Below are positions 24,250 to 35,616 of a DNA stretch of 64,000 nt, one piece after another. Source of the DNA: Paraphysomonas bandaiensis (Eukaryota > Chrysophyceae); the NCBI GenBank assembly GCA_965644295.1, contig CBFFRP010000032.1:1-64000 (forward strand), in the 5' to 3' direction. The translations under genes were made by a program, and so were the position numbers. Numbering within the stretch: the stretch's first letter is position 1; each line of letters starts with the position of its first letter. The notes under the pieces were generated by a model that did no database searches, was not told where the DNA came from, and saw only the letters and a program-made list of their open reading frames with translations.

Positions 24250-24860
24250 CATGGTTGCCCTGTTCCCGGTATTTATAATGGAATTAATAAAAAACCTCCC
24301 GGCGATTACAATGGTCATTAATGACACTAATACCTAACTAGATAATATCGCCCACAATAGATAGTGTAGTGCCCCCTGAAGTTTTATAACAGACTACGAA
24401 GCGTAACTAAACATCGTAGTGAATGTCTGATTATTAGCAAAATAATTGAAATAACTAGTTCGTAACAATGATATCCTACTATTTTTTGGCACTATGATAG
24501 CTGCTTGTGCGTCGCCGCAATCACCAAGGTGCAACCACTTTCGCTCTCTGTTCTTAAGGTGATCAACCTGGATGCTTGACTTCAGCTGTAAGTAGCCCAA
24601 TACCCCTGATTCCCTTGAGGTGGGTCCATTCCCGGATGCCTGTTTATTCGTCAGGGCTCAAAACGACGTCTACACAAAAGACATCTCTTATTAGTGTCTC
24701 TTGTACCACAAGCATTTGGCTATGAGTTGGCAGAAGAATATATACTGACTATATATGCGGCTCACATTAGTTTCCCGGAAAAATATCTCCGGTACTAATC
24801 CCCCTGAACACCACGAAAAGGTGCAAGCCCGACTTCGTTTAGGGTTTCTCTTTCTCCACT
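24250..24860 (+). repeat. Dispersed repeat copy (hAT-like family interior)
   Basis: It contains the family blocks TGAATGTCTGATTATTAGC, GCTTGTGCGTCGCCGC, CAACCACTTTCGCTC, GGATGCTTGACTTCAG, CATTTGGCTATGAG and CACCACGAAAAGGTG in the same order as other copies. The part near 24255, with CCCTGTTCCCGGTATTTATAA, resembles the left end of the 17418 element. Diverged and non-coding. Confidence 0.7.
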
Positions 24861-25442
24861 GGCACATCAGGATCTTCTTTCAAGGCTTTATATGGAGGGT
24901 ATTTCATCTCACCATAGAAATAAGAAAGTGCTTGGACTCATTTATCGACTCCCAGGTGCCATAATCAAGAGACTCTCAGCAGCATTAGACTGAGGTAGTT
25001 GGAGTAATAGGTACTAAGTCAAGCTCTCAAGCTGTCCAGAACACACTGTGCAATAATTCCAGAATCATTCAGCCACAAATATCCAGTTTTCTCTTTAAAA
25101 CTCTCCTATAAAGTACACCACTAAGTTCCTATCTGCCCCGACATTATCCTACAGATACAGCTTACCCATGTGTTTAACCGTAATACATAATACTATTCGG
25201 GCGGTTATAAAAGTCTGTTGCGGTCGTATTTCTGCCCCAAACACTCCCTTTGTACTCACCTCATCCTACTTAACTGTATTAGCTATCTCCTGTCTCACTC
25301 AGTAAGAGATAAACTTCAAGAACACATTATTTTAAACTTCATTGTTAATTATTCAAAGACACTATTTGTCCGTAATATAGAACACACAATCGATATTTAC
25401 TAAGAACCGATTCTGTGCTTGACTCACATTCCTGTGTCGAGT
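24861..25442. other. Spacer
   Basis: No supported gene or RNA. It leads into the 3' end of the ankyrin gene on the minus strand. Confidence 0.45.
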
Positions 25443-26186
25443 CTACATCTTTCCTACTATTTCTCTAAACAAAGTATTTACCTCGTCAGTCCAGTCGTCA
25501 CCAAGTCGTTTCTTTGCGCGCAATCCAGTGGAAGCGAATGATGCTTTGTCTAAGTCCTCGATTGAGTCTTGACATTTGTTTAACGCATGCATAACTTCGG
25601 CTGTGGTTTCGGCTGCCGCAAAATACACAGCAGCCAGACATTTGTCACCCTCCAGTCCTTTTCTGGCAGGAATGCCCGCTTCATTGTTGAGGTTCATGTC
25701 TGCCCCAGCGGCAATTAGAAATTCTGATACTTCAATGTAGTCGTAACTTAGAGACATATGGAGTGGGGTGTTGCCTTTCTTATTTTGGCAGTTTACATCG
25801 GCCTTATTTTCCAAAAGCAATTTTACATGGTCTAAATGGCCATTCTGAGCTGCAATGTGAAGTGGATAGTTACCATTTCCGGTATCCTTTGAGTTGGCCA
25901 GCTCCTCTGTGAGCATTCCCTTAACTTCTTCTGTTGGTTTCTTCCACCGAATGGCACTGTGGATTTGTTTCCATGTAATTTCTACAGCTTCAGGAGACAC
26001 AACAGTGTCATCATTTGCGGCTTCTGAGCCAGATGCGTTTTCATTAGATGGGGTGATGTCTTCTTTCGTCTCCTTCTGAGGTTGTGCGCTGTTCGTGTTA
26101 TCTTCTTTCGGTTGGGTTGTATTAGTCGAAGCAGGGACCTCTGCTGTTGAATTGGCTGGAGCCTCAGACGAAGATCCGCAACCCAT
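25443..26186 (-). CDS. Ankyrin-repeat protein with N-terminal lipidation motif
   Basis: Single exon, 247 aa. The N-terminus MGCGSSS is a typical N-myristoylation (Gly2) plus palmitoylation (Cys3) signal, so membrane anchoring is likely. Residues 8-65 form a low-complexity Thr/Asn/Gln/Glu linker. Ankyrin repeats occupy about 104-136 (NYPLHIAAQNGHLDHVKLLL), 137-169 (TPLHMSLSYDYIEVSEFLI) and a degenerate third up to about 200. The C-terminal 45 residues are charged. The gene diverges from CEP43 across 455 bp. Ankyrin repeats indicate protein binding; the partner is unknown. Confidence 0.88.
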   Translation of the reverse strand: MGCGSSSEAPANSTAEVPASTNTTQPKEDNTNSAQPQKETKEDITPSNENASGSEAANDDTVVSPEAVEITWKQIHSAIRWKKPTEEVKGMLTEELANSKDTGNGNYPLHIAAQNGHLDHVKLLLENKADVNCQNKKGNTPLHMSLSYDYIEVSEFLIAAGADMNLNNEAGIPARKGLEGDKCLAAVYFAAAETTAEVMHALNKCQDSIEDLDKASFASTGLRAKKRLGDDWTDEVNTLFREIVGKM

Positions 26187-26641
26187 TTGACTTCAATTTA
26201 ATCTTCTTACTTAAGTGTTGTAATTGAACCGATGTATGGAACCCTGGGTAAGAAATGGGTGTGGATACTGTGTGTATATTCTCAAATCGCCATACATTAT
26301 CAGCCACAACGTACAGTATCAGACATATATCTGCATATGATACACAGCAGTATACCATACCCCCTACATAACATCTACACTACAGGAATACTGGCGATCC
26401 GGTATATTGTGTTGATATAACCGGACAACTGCCCGTTTACGGATACAAAAAAGCAGAGAAATGAAGTAAAAATAAATTCAAACTTCACTTCTGTGTGTAT
26501 ATGTATGTGTGTCGAGGAGGCTGGTATGTATGGGATTGCACGCATATCTCACCCCATTAACATATCACTGAGTATACTACATTCTCGCCGAGCTATACGA
26601 TCAACTCGAGCCAATCACCTCCCTTGAACCCAGTCATTACC
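26187..26641. promoter_or_regulatory. Divergent promoter region, ankyrin gene / CEP43
   Basis: 455 bp between two oppositely oriented start codons. It contains CATATAC/GTATAC-rich sequence and a short GTGTGTATATGTATG run but no gene. It must hold both promoters. Confidence 0.55.
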
Positions 26642-29221
26642 ATGGCAGCTCCTCTGGAAGTGGTTGATATGATACAGCAGAGTTTGGACGAGTCAGGAGT
26701 GATAAGAAACATACGCTCTCAGCTCCTCTCCGCAGTCATTAATCTGCTCAACGGCACCGGAGATGCTTCAGCAGATTCATCTTCGAGTCCAATCAAAGAT
26801 TTCAAGGGGACGCAGCAGGGTAATGTGTTGCTGTGTGTTGTGTGTGTATGTAATGATGTGGATACAGGTATGGCTGCGCTGCACTTGATCGCTGAATTGC
26901 TGGATGTTTTGGGCTTGGGCTTGACGCTATCTACGTTTGCATGCGAGTCTGAATTGGTTTGTTTTGACATATTCGAAGTTTGCTATGCTAATACCGTCAC
27001 AGAGCCTGCCTTTTCCAGAGAAGAAGAGTATATGTGATATTGCCGATGAATATGGCCTGAAGCAAGTGGATGGACAGCCACTGTTGTTGGGTATTTTGGA
27101 GAAAGCGAAGGGTGTGGTAGATTATTCAACGAAGAACCCTTCGACATCGAGCAGCAAGACGTCCTCGCTCTCTCGCCACCGGCTAGGTTAATTTTTAATG
27201 TTACACACTGCACGTATCAAATTCCTTGTAGGTTTGTCGGAGGCAAAGCACGATTTGGACCACATGGAAATGGTAGACTCCGATTTGGAAGAAAGTTTCA
27301 GTAGTATTGGAAGTGGTCGGCATGCCAAAACGTATGTCCTTTGTTTAATGTTTGCCTGTGTTAATTCGGGTTGACTACGAATTGTTTATAGATTGGCACC
27401 GCTTGCCCAATTGTCGAAATCTGCTCCGGGACTGAAAGAATTCCCCGCCCCCAGTGCTAATAGTGGAGGAAAACATCCACATCTTGCTCCTCTCGCTCCC
27501 TTGCATTCTTCGAAGCCACTACCTCAAGACCGCAAGACTTCCCCGAGGGCGTCCCCAAAGAGCTCTCCAGAGAGCGCGTCACACAAGTCGATCAAACAAG
27601 ACTCTCCTGAAAAGCTATCAGTCGGAAGAGACCTTGAGCAATCTTTTGAGTCCTCTATGTCGGCAGAAGAGAAGACCCCCCTGAGTCCTTATTACGGCTC
27701 TTCGGCACCGGGTTTGGGTCTTGGGGATGGCCTTGACGCTTCTGCACCTGATTCCCCGTCCTTTGAAGACTCCTCTCAAGTGTTTGAGCACGTAGCCGAC
27801 GGTGATATCTCCGCAAAAGGTACCACCACCGAAGCCAGTGTAGAAGAAAACAAGCCTAGTAACCCTCAGGAGACCAAAAATGTGGTTGTTGCCGCCGTTT
27901 CTCAAGATAAAGAAGAGCAAAAGGTGCTGTGCTACGGATGCTAGTGTTCTATTTTAATATATTATTTTATCGTCAGAGTGTAGACACCGTGCGGGCCACA
28001 ACTAGCAGTGCGCATGTGACGCGATCTCGTCTAGGATGGGACGATACTGATGAGGTTGAAGAGGTAATGGACAGCTTCGAGGAAGGTGACGATGAAAGTG
28101 TCGGCAGCCCTAGCAAGAAGCCTCAGGTAGATGAAGACTTCGATGAAGAGGTTGAGATGACGGGAAACGCTGTTGAGATGGAGAGCCGGCCGGACGTTGA
28201 GCGGGAAGACACTGTGATTGACAGTGTGGACACCGTATCACGACTACGTCCGGGAGGTCTTCGTTCTGGTACACGTGAAGCCTTCGGTCCCGGTGCCAGC
28301 GAAACAAGACCTCAGTCTTCGGCCCTCGGAGGACTGCCTCCTGTATCACGTCCTGGGGCACGTTCTCTTGGGGATCGAGATGACTGGGATAATGCCCTTT
28401 CCCCTACAGGAGATAGTGAAGCATTTAATGATGATGACGAGTACGGAAGCGTAGATCATGAGGCATTAGACGAATCAGGAGTACTTAATGTTAGTCGACG
28501 CAGTAACCAGGAGGAGGATGAGGAGGAGCAGAAAGCGATAAAAAAATTTGATGGTGTGAATAAACCTATACTCAATCCCGATAACAGTGACGAGGATGAC
28601 TACGACGACTATGGGGACGATTTTGAGGATGGAGGTGATGATGATGATGCTGAGGTGAGCATCGCAGAGAGTCTGGAAGAGGAACTGTCTTTCGGGGCGG
28701 CCTCCTCAGAGGGTAATAGCAGTGGAGATGAAGGGTTCGGTGGGGGTATGGCGAGGACGTCCTCCGGGCTACTCCCAAAGCCATCAGAGGAAGGGAAGAG
28801 AGATGGTAGCTTGGCGGTAAGTGACTTTGACTACAACAGTGACGACTCGGCCGGGGGTGAGTACGCACCGTCAACTGGAAAACGTAGTTCTCCAAAGAAC
28901 CAGGCTCAGAGTAACATCAAGGTTGACTACAACTCATCCGATGATGAGTTTGAGTTCGGTGGCGGGCCCGAGACGGGATCCCAGCCAGGTAGTGACGGGG
29001 ACGTTCTTGATTTCAGCGTGGGTGAGCAGTCCGGAGGTTCTCTGGTTATGGACGAGGATATGGACGAGGGGTCAGCACTAAAGTCAGCAGGGGGCAGTCG
29101 GGCCGCTGGGGACTCTATGGATTTCAGTATGTCTGAACAGGAAGTCTCAAGTAGCCAGGGTTTGGACGGATTCGATTATACGACAAACGCAATGCCTCCA
29201 TCGAGCCGGAGAGGTTGGTGA
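26642..29221 (+). CDS. CEP43: Centrosomal protein CEP43 / FOP (FGFR1OP) homolog
   Basis: CEP43/FOP is a centriolar and basal-body protein needed for microtubule anchoring and cilium formation. Exons are 26642-26819, 26868-26956, 27003-27186, 27232-27331, 27392-27923 and 27977-29221, giving 775 aa (human about 400). The ATG lies in ACCATGG. The N-terminus has the LisH/TOF dimerisation pattern: a helix reading SGVIRNIRSQLLSAVINLL, then the MAALHLIAELLDVLGLGLT segment, and a block ending QPLLLGILEKAKG. The middle is Ser/Pro-rich and disordered. The C-terminal half is extremely acidic; an EDDYDDYGDDFED stretch followed by VSIAESLEEELS matches the conserved C-terminal motif of the family. Introns are 43-60 bp. 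Its presence suggests the organism has centrioles. Confidence 0.87.
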
Positions 29222-29773
29222 GTTGATCAGTGTCACTTAATAGGCACTCCCAACACTATTCTTGCAATCAAAATACTCTTGATGTTGCTCTTGTGTTCGT
29301 CCAAATGTAGTTGTAGTATCAGTTACCCACTTGCAGTATATTATAGATGGAGTTGCGTTACGTGATCAACAACGCATTCTCATGTGAAAACTATTCATAC
29401 TATTAGCACATCCTATATGATATTAAACCCGTAATGTATCGATTTAATTGGCGAAGTTCTTAAAACGTGCTATCGTTCGCTCATGGCTTGTAACCTTGTC
29501 AATAAAACATTAGTCATTGTTTAGTTTTGCTGTAGCTCTAAGTGAGCTAGTGACGAACAGTATTACATGAACTATTGCGATGATAGTGATTATAGTAGTG
29601 TAACCAGGGACAGGGAACAATGGAAAAATTTAATTTTGGCCCTCGGCCCGCATTTGGCCCTCTACTACAACTAACAATATAATAACAATAATTCTTAATT
29701 AAAATCACACACTACAACCACAAGCAACAATAACGCACAAAGCAAAGGGCAGTATTACGCACAAAGCAAAGGG
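29222..29773. other. Intergenic spacer with 17-bp direct repeat
   Basis: No gene. A 17-bp word starting ACGCACAAAGC occurs twice (29733-29749 and 29757-29773). The second copy ends exactly where copia element 2 begins, and its last five bases, AAGGG, are the target duplication. Confidence 0.6.
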
Positions 29774-30093
29774 TGTTGAGTTTTGCTGTTTGTGAGCAAT
29801 TAAAAGCTGTAGTTTCCAAGATATTAGAATTATATCCGTTACTCAAAGAATACAGTAGTAGCTAGCTGTAGTATGAGAACCAATAATATGATAGCCATTG
29901 TAGTGATAAAACTGAAATATACTGACTGTACAAGATAGTGACGATGTAAGATCGTACTAGAAATGGTTGGTGTAGTAGAGATAGAAAGAGTTGGTGAACG
30001 TCAATGAATGAAGTATGGTATCTCTTATAATTATATAATATTCCATATAAGTGTTAACAAAGGTCTTATTACTAAAAATGTCTATTTCTAACA
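29774..30093 (+). repeat. 5' LTR of copia element 2
   Basis: 320-bp repeat, identical by eye to 34971-35290. It starts TGTTGAG and ends CTAACA (canonical TG...CA), and is flanked by AAGGG. The gag start codon at 30078 is inside it. Confidence 0.93.
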
Positions 30094-30782
30094 TGGTAGC
30101 AGACAGTAGTTCGGAGTGGAAACTTCTTCCTAAATTTGATCAGTTCGGTGTAGTGAATTGGTCAAAGAATCTGAAAGTGTGGTTGATGAGGAAGAACAGG
30201 AACCATCTGGGTCTAGAGGACCGTCCAGTAAGACCAGCAAATAATGCGCCAGTGACAGTCCGAAATAAGTACAAGGAGGATCTGGACAAGTGGCTGGAGA
30301 GGAAAGACACGTGCATCAGTTCGATATTTGAAGCTGTTCAACCAGTCGCTGAAGCCCTTGAGATCGTGGATCAGTACTTCCGGGAAAAGGATATGCTCCC
30401 GCAGGACCATCCTGATAAAGAGCAGTTAGCGAGTGAACTCATCTCTAGGTTAATTGTTCGGTTTCGAGGGGAAATCCAATATGAATTAGTTGAATTGAAT
30501 AAGAAGTTTGCAGGATTCAAAATTCTACCGGGGGAACTCGTGTGCGCAGCAATCGATCGACTAAACGGCATCTGTCAAAAAATGTCCGAGTTGGGGGAAC
30601 CACCCACTGACATCGCTAAAAAAACGAAGTTACAGACTGCCCTCGAAACACGAAGCGATTTGGAGCAATTGTACACCAATCTCTACCTACAAGGTGACAT
30701 AACCTTTATTGATATGATCACCATATGCAGGAGATACGATCAGGCAAAAGGTGTCCCGAAAGAAGGCACCGAGACGAAGTAA
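30078..30782 (+). CDS. Copia element 2 gag
   Basis: Capsid-type protein of about 234 aa, starting MSISNMVADSS at an ATG within the LTR. It contains the copia gag helical region. It ends before any zinc knuckle; both knuckles lie in the downstream frame. It overlaps the pol frame by about 58 bases. Confidence 0.85.
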   Translation: MSISNMVADSSSEWKLLPKFDQFGVVNWSKNLKVWLMRKNRNHLGLEDRPVRPANNAPVTVRNKYKEDLDKWLERKDTCISSIFEAVQPVAEALEIVDQYFREKDMLPQDHPDKEQLASELISRLIVRFRGEIQYELVELNKKFAGFKILPGELVCAAIDRLNGICQKMSELGEPPTDIAKKTKLQTALETRSDLEQLYTNLYLQGDITFIDMITICRRYDQAKGVPKEGTETK

Positions 30783-33700
30783 ACATGAATTCCACTGCTG
30801 ATGAAAATGAGGTGTGCAGCTATCCCAAATGTGGCAAACGGGGTCACTCACAGAAATCGTGCTGGAAGAAGAAGAGAGACCTTAAGATCGCGAAATTAAG
30901 AAGGCAGGGAAAGAGTCGTGGCGCTAGGAATCGATCTGAGAGTCGCAGAGACAACAACGAGAAGAAAAAATCAGATGGCTGCTATGTATGTGGAGACACC
31001 AGACATCGTGCGTATAAGTGCAAATTTCGTGCTCAAGTACGTAGTGACTCTGCCCAAGGAGACAAAAACCGGCCATTTTTGGACGAAAAGCCTGCAAAAC
31101 GCACAGATTGGAATCGTTTTTTGCGGAGAGAGGAGCAAGAGGAAGATTCGGACTCTGTGAACATGATTATGTATGAGGAACCGCATGATGATTCATGTGT
31201 CTCTGAAGAGGTGCTACACACTTCCGATGAACCCGTGTATTTAGACAGCTGTGCCTCTAATAAACTGTTCATTGTTAAGGACAGAAATTTCCTTCATACG
31301 GTCAAGAAGGAGGATGGAAATATACAGACAACCAGAGCTGGATCCAGTTTACACTATGAGGAAACTGGAGGCTTTGGCGATTGGACTGACATCAAGATCT
31401 GCCCTGGATCAGTCAAGAATATCTGCTCTGGAGGAATACTCCGTTCTCACGGGTATGGATTGCAGTTGTTGAACAAGCCCACTGTTGTGCGACTTGATAC
31501 TGGGGAGACTGTATTGGAGGCAACCTACTCAAGCAACGGAATGCCTTATGTAAATTTACAGGAAATACTTGATCTTCCAAATTTGACAATGCTGGAGGAA
31601 GTATATTTGTCCGACAAGGTGCATGAAGATCCGTTAGAGATGTTACACAAGCGCTGTGGACACGTCAGCAAACATAAGCTGATTGAAGCGTTTAAACACA
31701 GACTTTTTACCGGGAGCGGATTAACCCGACGACATCTCAGCAAGAAGAGTTTACGAAAAATGAAAGGTATTTGTAAAGCTTGCGCAAAATCAAAGATGAC
31801 AAGGAAATCATTCACCGCAAAGAGAGATGACGAACTGCAAGCTACAGAGTTCCTTGAGAAGGTTTCTGTGGACATTGCTGTATATTTCAATTGCCCATCC
31901 AGACAAGGATACAAATATGTTCTGACATTATCAGATATAGCCACCAAGGAGTTTTGGGAATATCCGTTGGAGACACGGTCTGCGAATGAGGTGTTGAGTT
32001 GCGTGAAGGACTGGGTTGAGCGTAAACTCCCTACATATCCCGGTTCACACCGGTTGATACAGTACCATTCGGATGGGGGGGCTGAGTTGATCGACAAGTC
32101 CATTCAGCAATACTTAATGAGCAAGTTTGGAACTAGCATCACTTGGAGCTCCACAGACAGCCCTGAGATGAATGGTGTATCTGAGCGTAGGAATCGAACA
32201 TTGGGAGAAATGACTCTGGCTCTGTTAATGGACTCAGGATTACCCGTAATTTTTTGGTGGGATGCTTATGTATATGCATGCATGATAGTTCGACGAATGC
32301 CTACACGTACATATCGAGGTTGGATGTCTCCAATGGAATGCGTCCCAGGAGGTTCAGTCCCTGACTTATCGAGATTTCGACGCTGGGGGTGCAAGGCTTA
32401 TGTGCTTATTCCCAAAGGTGATCGTCGAAAGGACTGGCAGGAGAAGTCGCAGACTGGGTATTTCATAGGTCTATCCAATACGAAAAAGGGATCCCGTGTG
32501 TGGCTTGGTGACAAAGAAGTCGTATCAGTACATGTTCTGTATGATGAAAGTATACCTCCAAGAGATAAGGAGTACTATGCAGAGCTTGAAGAGGCCTTAG
32601 TCAAAACTGACCCATTAGATCGATCAGTTGAAGAGTTTAAACATCTGATTGGTTCGTATCATGTGGACGACGGGTTTCTCTTTAAGACTACGAGAGTTGT
32701 GGTGCGAAAAGGACTAATTGTGGCGTTTAGGGCGCTAGTAACTGCTGGGAAAGAGCAGATAGAAGAAAAAGTCCCTATTCACGTACGTGATATTGCCGAG
32801 TTGACTGGTGACTATAACCGCAGGCTGTACTCAAAACCTCGTTCTTGTGACGACAAGAGAGGTGGATCGTCATCTACGCCGGCTTCGGGTGACACGCCCA
32901 ATAAGTCTACGGCGGATGAGATTCCAGGGAAGAGAATGTCCCTTCGTACTTTGCCGGAGAGTAGTGCGGGTGCTGTACCGAGTGGGGTCAGCGCGAATCG
33001 TGTCTTTGAGAATGTACCTTCTTGTGTGCCAAGTGAGAATAGTGGTACTGTACATGCTGAGTCAAGGGAGACCAGTGGTAAACGTACGCGAATCCGAAGG
33101 GTGTTGACTAATGTGTCCACCCTGGGTGAGGTAAACCTTCTCCATGATGAGGAGATTGTTAACTTGTGTGATGAGAGTGATTGCGCACTTATGTCTAACT
33201 CGTCTACTTATAGAGAGCCTGAGACGTATGAAGAGTCATTGACATGTCCTGAAGCTTCAAATTGGAAGGAAGCTAGACGATTAGAACGGAATGCATTATT
33301 CAAGCGGGAAGTGTTTAATGTCGTTGAGACGCCACCTGGTGTTAGACCTCTAAAGTCCAGATATGTGTTCAAACGAAAATACAATAAAGATGGATCAATA
33401 AAAAAGCATAAAGCTCGTCTGGTCGCTCTGGGATATGGTCAAAGGACAGGTATAGACGTCGAAAATACATTTGCTCCTGTGGTGAAATCGATTACGGTTA
33501 GACTAATCATTGCCCTTGCTTTCATGTTTAGTATGCACATCCATCAACTTGACGTGTCGAATGCATTCTGTTATGCTAAAATCGAAGGAGACGTGTACAT
33601 GGACCCTCCTCCCGATTTTCAGTTGCCACCAGGACACTGTTTCAAACTATATCGCTCACTATATGGCCTTCGGAGTTCTCCACGTTCATGGTGGAAGACC

Positions 33701-34843
33701 ATACATGGATTTATAAAGTCTTTGGGATTCAAACCCTGCATTTTAGAACCATGTCTATATTATATGATGTACAAAGGTCATCGTGTGTACTTAACCATAT
33801 ACGTTGATGATATAGTAATCGCTTGTGCGGATCTGACTATTTTGACAGAAATCAAGAAACGGTTTTGTGAAAGATTTGACATGTCAGACATGGGAGAATT
33901 AGAGCATTTTCTCAACGTTCGAGTTACAAGGACCAAGAATTATATTCAACTTGACCAATCGACATACGCTGAAAAAATTCTCACCAAATATGCAGCATTC
34001 CTTGGACCTTCAAACAAAGTTCGCAAATCCCCACTACCTGTAGATGCCATGGACAGGATTAATTGCACTGATAGTGAGAACTCATCTCAGGAGGAAGAGG
34101 GAGTCGACAATTATCCCTATCGTAGCTTACTAGGTGCCATGCTATATCTATCAATGAATACGCGTCCAGATATTGCGTATGCTGTTGGCCTATTGTCACG
34201 ATATGCTTCGAAACCAACAAAGGCTACATGCAAGTTGATGACTTATTTGTTACAATACATCAGGGGTACTGTGCGGAAAGGTATTCGGTTCAGTGGTAAG
34301 AGCTTTGACATGCATATTTTCACAGACGCTGACTGGGCAGGCGATACTGTGTCACGAAGGTCGACAACTGGATACATTGTGTTTGCAGCAGGTGGACCAC
34401 TCACCTGGCAATCAATCTTACAAGTTACTGTGTCTACGTCTTCAATGCAGAGTGAGTACCAAGCTATGTACGCTGGCATGCAAGAACTGGTGTGGCTTCG
34501 GGGGGTGTTGGCCGAATTGGGACTTCGACTGTACGAACCCACTCCATTTTTTTTAGATAGCCAGAGTGCTCGTGATCTAGCATTAAATCCAGTGTTCCAC
34601 AAAAGATCAAAACACATTGAAATCAAATACCACTGGGTGCGTGAACATGTAGATCCAGAAGGACGTTTTAACACTGCGATATTGTATCACGTTGGAACTG
34701 ATAACCAGACTGCAGACATATTTACGAAATCTTTGTGTGGCGTTATATACGAGAAGCATAGAAAGAGATGTCTAGGAGAAGATCAGAAGTCATCTGTGGA
34801 TGTCATCAGAGAGAATTCATACAAACGAAACAGAGGCTCATAA
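30725..34843 (+). CDS. Copia element 2 pol (with nucleocapsid knuckles)
   Basis: The open frame is 1,372 codons long, -1 relative to gag. In order: a CX4CX4HX4C and a CX2CX4HX4C zinc knuckle (about residues 30-95), protease with LDSCAS near 172, integrase with a zinc region and D, D, E in the VDIAVY, HSDGGAEL and SPEMNGVSERR contexts, RT with YVDD near 1027, and RNase H with FTDADWAGD and DSQSARDL. All catalytic motifs are intact and the C-terminal RNase H is complete, unlike element 1. The protein is probably made by -1 frameshifting from gag; the first in-frame ATG at 30725 may not be used. Confidence 0.9.
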   Translation: MQEIRSGKRCPERRHRDEVNMNSTADENEVCSYPKCGKRGHSQKSCWKKKRDLKIAKLRRQGKSRGARNRSESRRDNNEKKKSDGCYVCGDTRHRAYKCKFRAQVRSDSAQGDKNRPFLDEKPAKRTDWNRFLRREEQEEDSDSVNMIMYEEPHDDSCVSEEVLHTSDEPVYLDSCASNKLFIVKDRNFLHTVKKEDGNIQTTRAGSSLHYEETGGFGDWTDIKICPGSVKNICSGGILRSHGYGLQLLNKPTVVRLDTGETVLEATYSSNGMPYVNLQEILDLPNLTMLEEVYLSDKVHEDPLEMLHKRCGHVSKHKLIEAFKHRLFTGSGLTRRHLSKKSLRKMKGICKACAKSKMTRKSFTAKRDDELQATEFLEKVSVDIAVYFNCPSRQGYKYVLTLSDIATKEFWEYPLETRSANEVLSCVKDWVERKLPTYPGSHRLIQYHSDGGAELIDKSIQQYLMSKFGTSITWSSTDSPEMNGVSERRNRTLGEMTLALLMDSGLPVIFWWDAYVYACMIVRRMPTRTYRGWMSPMECVPGGSVPDLSRFRRWGCKAYVLIPKGDRRKDWQEKSQTGYFIGLSNTKKGSRVWLGDKEVVSVHVLYDESIPPRDKEYYAELEEALVKTDPLDRSVEEFKHLIGSYHVDDGFLFKTTRVVVRKGLIVAFRALVTAGKEQIEEKVPIHVRDIAELTGDYNRRLYSKPRSCDDKRGGSSSTPASGDTPNKSTADEIPGKRMSLRTLPESSAGAVPSGVSANRVFENVPSCVPSENSGTVHAESRETSGKRTRIRRVLTNVSTLGEVNLLHDEEIVNLCDESDCALMSNSSTYREPETYEESLTCPEASNWKEARRLERNALFKREVFNVVETPPGVRPLKSRYVFKRKYNKDGSIKKHKARLVALGYGQRTGIDVENTFAPVVKSITVRLIIALAFMFSMHIHQLDVSNAFCYAKIEGDVYMDPPPDFQLPPGHCFKLYRSLYGLRSSPRSWWKTIHGFIKSLGFKPCILEPCLYYMMYKGHRVYLTIYVDDIVIACADLTILTEIKKRFCERFDMSDMGELEHFLNVRVTRTKNYIQLDQSTYAEKILTKYAAFLGPSNKVRKSPLPVDAMDRINCTDSENSSQEEEGVDNYPYRSLLGAMLYLSMNTRPDIAYAVGLLSRYASKPTKATCKLMTYLLQYIRGTVRKGIRFSGKSFDMHIFTDADWAGDTVSRRSTTGYIVFAAGGPLTWQSILQVTVSTSSMQSEYQAMYAGMQELVWLRGVLAELGLRLYEPTPFFLDSQSARDLALNPVFHKRSKHIEIKYHWVREHVDPEGRFNTAILYHVGTDNQTADIFTKSLCGVIYEKHRKRCLGEDQKSSVDVIRENSYKRNRGS

Positions 34844-34970
34844 ACGTGTTGTCTACGGAGAGGCTAGCTGAAACGTCGGAGCCATACGTCCACCGGTTTG
34901 TCCTATACGGTTTCGGTGGTTGCGTATCCGTCAGTTATGCCATGTGTTACAGCTTTGAATTGAGAGGGAG

Positions 34971-35290
34971 TGTTGAGTTTTGCTGTTTGTGAGCAATTAA
35001 AAGCTGTAGTTTCCAAGATATTAGAATTATATCCGTTACTCAAAGAATACAGTAGTAGCTAGCTGTAGTATGAGAACCAATAATATGATAGCCATTGTAG
35101 TGATAAAACTGAAATATACTGACTGTACAAGATAGTGACGATGTAAGATCGTACTAGAAATGGTTGGTGTAGTAGAGATAGAAAGAGTTGGTGAACGTCA
35201 ATGAATGAAGTATGGTATCTCTTATAATTATATAATATTCCATATAAGTGTTAACAAAGGTCTTATTACTAAAAATGTCTATTTCTAACA
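34971..35290 (+). repeat. 3' LTR of copia element 2
   Basis: Direct copy of 29774-30093, preceded by a purine tract and followed by the AAGGG duplication. Confidence 0.93.
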
Positions 35291-35339
35291 AAGGGTCAAA
35301 TTTAGCAAGAGTTATTAATATCTTAAGCAAGAGCAACTT

Positions 35340-35460
35340 TATACCAAAACATTTTTCGGAGCTGGGGGCTCCCCACGCTTCGACTCTACGAGCCGGCGTC
35401 CACTGCCCCCAGGCCCCCGCCCCTAAACAACGCCGGGGCCGGCCCCACCGGCCCTATACC
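35340..35460. other. GC-rich island beside transposon relic
   Basis: A strongly GC-rich block with runs such as GGGGCCGGCCCCACCGG in otherwise AT-rich DNA. It lies between copia element 2 and the hAT relic. It may be a subterminal or terminal region of a hAT element, since AGGGCCGG also occurs near 36137. No gene is seen. Confidence 0.45.
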
Positions 35461-35616
35461 GGCAATATATTGATTGGTGGACTGGTCAAATATTCTATCA
35501 ATATTGTTTTTGTTAAAGTATCTCACAGCTCACAATATATTGCAATATATTGCAATCAATATAATGATAGTCATATACAGAAAGCTTCTTAACTGTAGGG
35601 TAAAAAAAATAAGTCC

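Larger units (their letters stand above)
29774..35290 (+). mobile_element. Ty1/copia LTR retrotransposon, element 2
   Basis: 5,517 bp with identical 320-bp LTRs and AAGGG target duplications (29769-29773 and 35291-35295). The primer-binding site TGGTAGCAGA directly follows the 5' LTR and matches the 3' end pattern of an animal-type initiator tRNA-Met. The purine tract TTGAGAGGGAG precedes the 3' LTR. It is related to element 1 in domain sequence, purine tract and LTR end, but the LTRs are distinct. Identical LTRs suggest recent activity. Confidence 0.94.
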
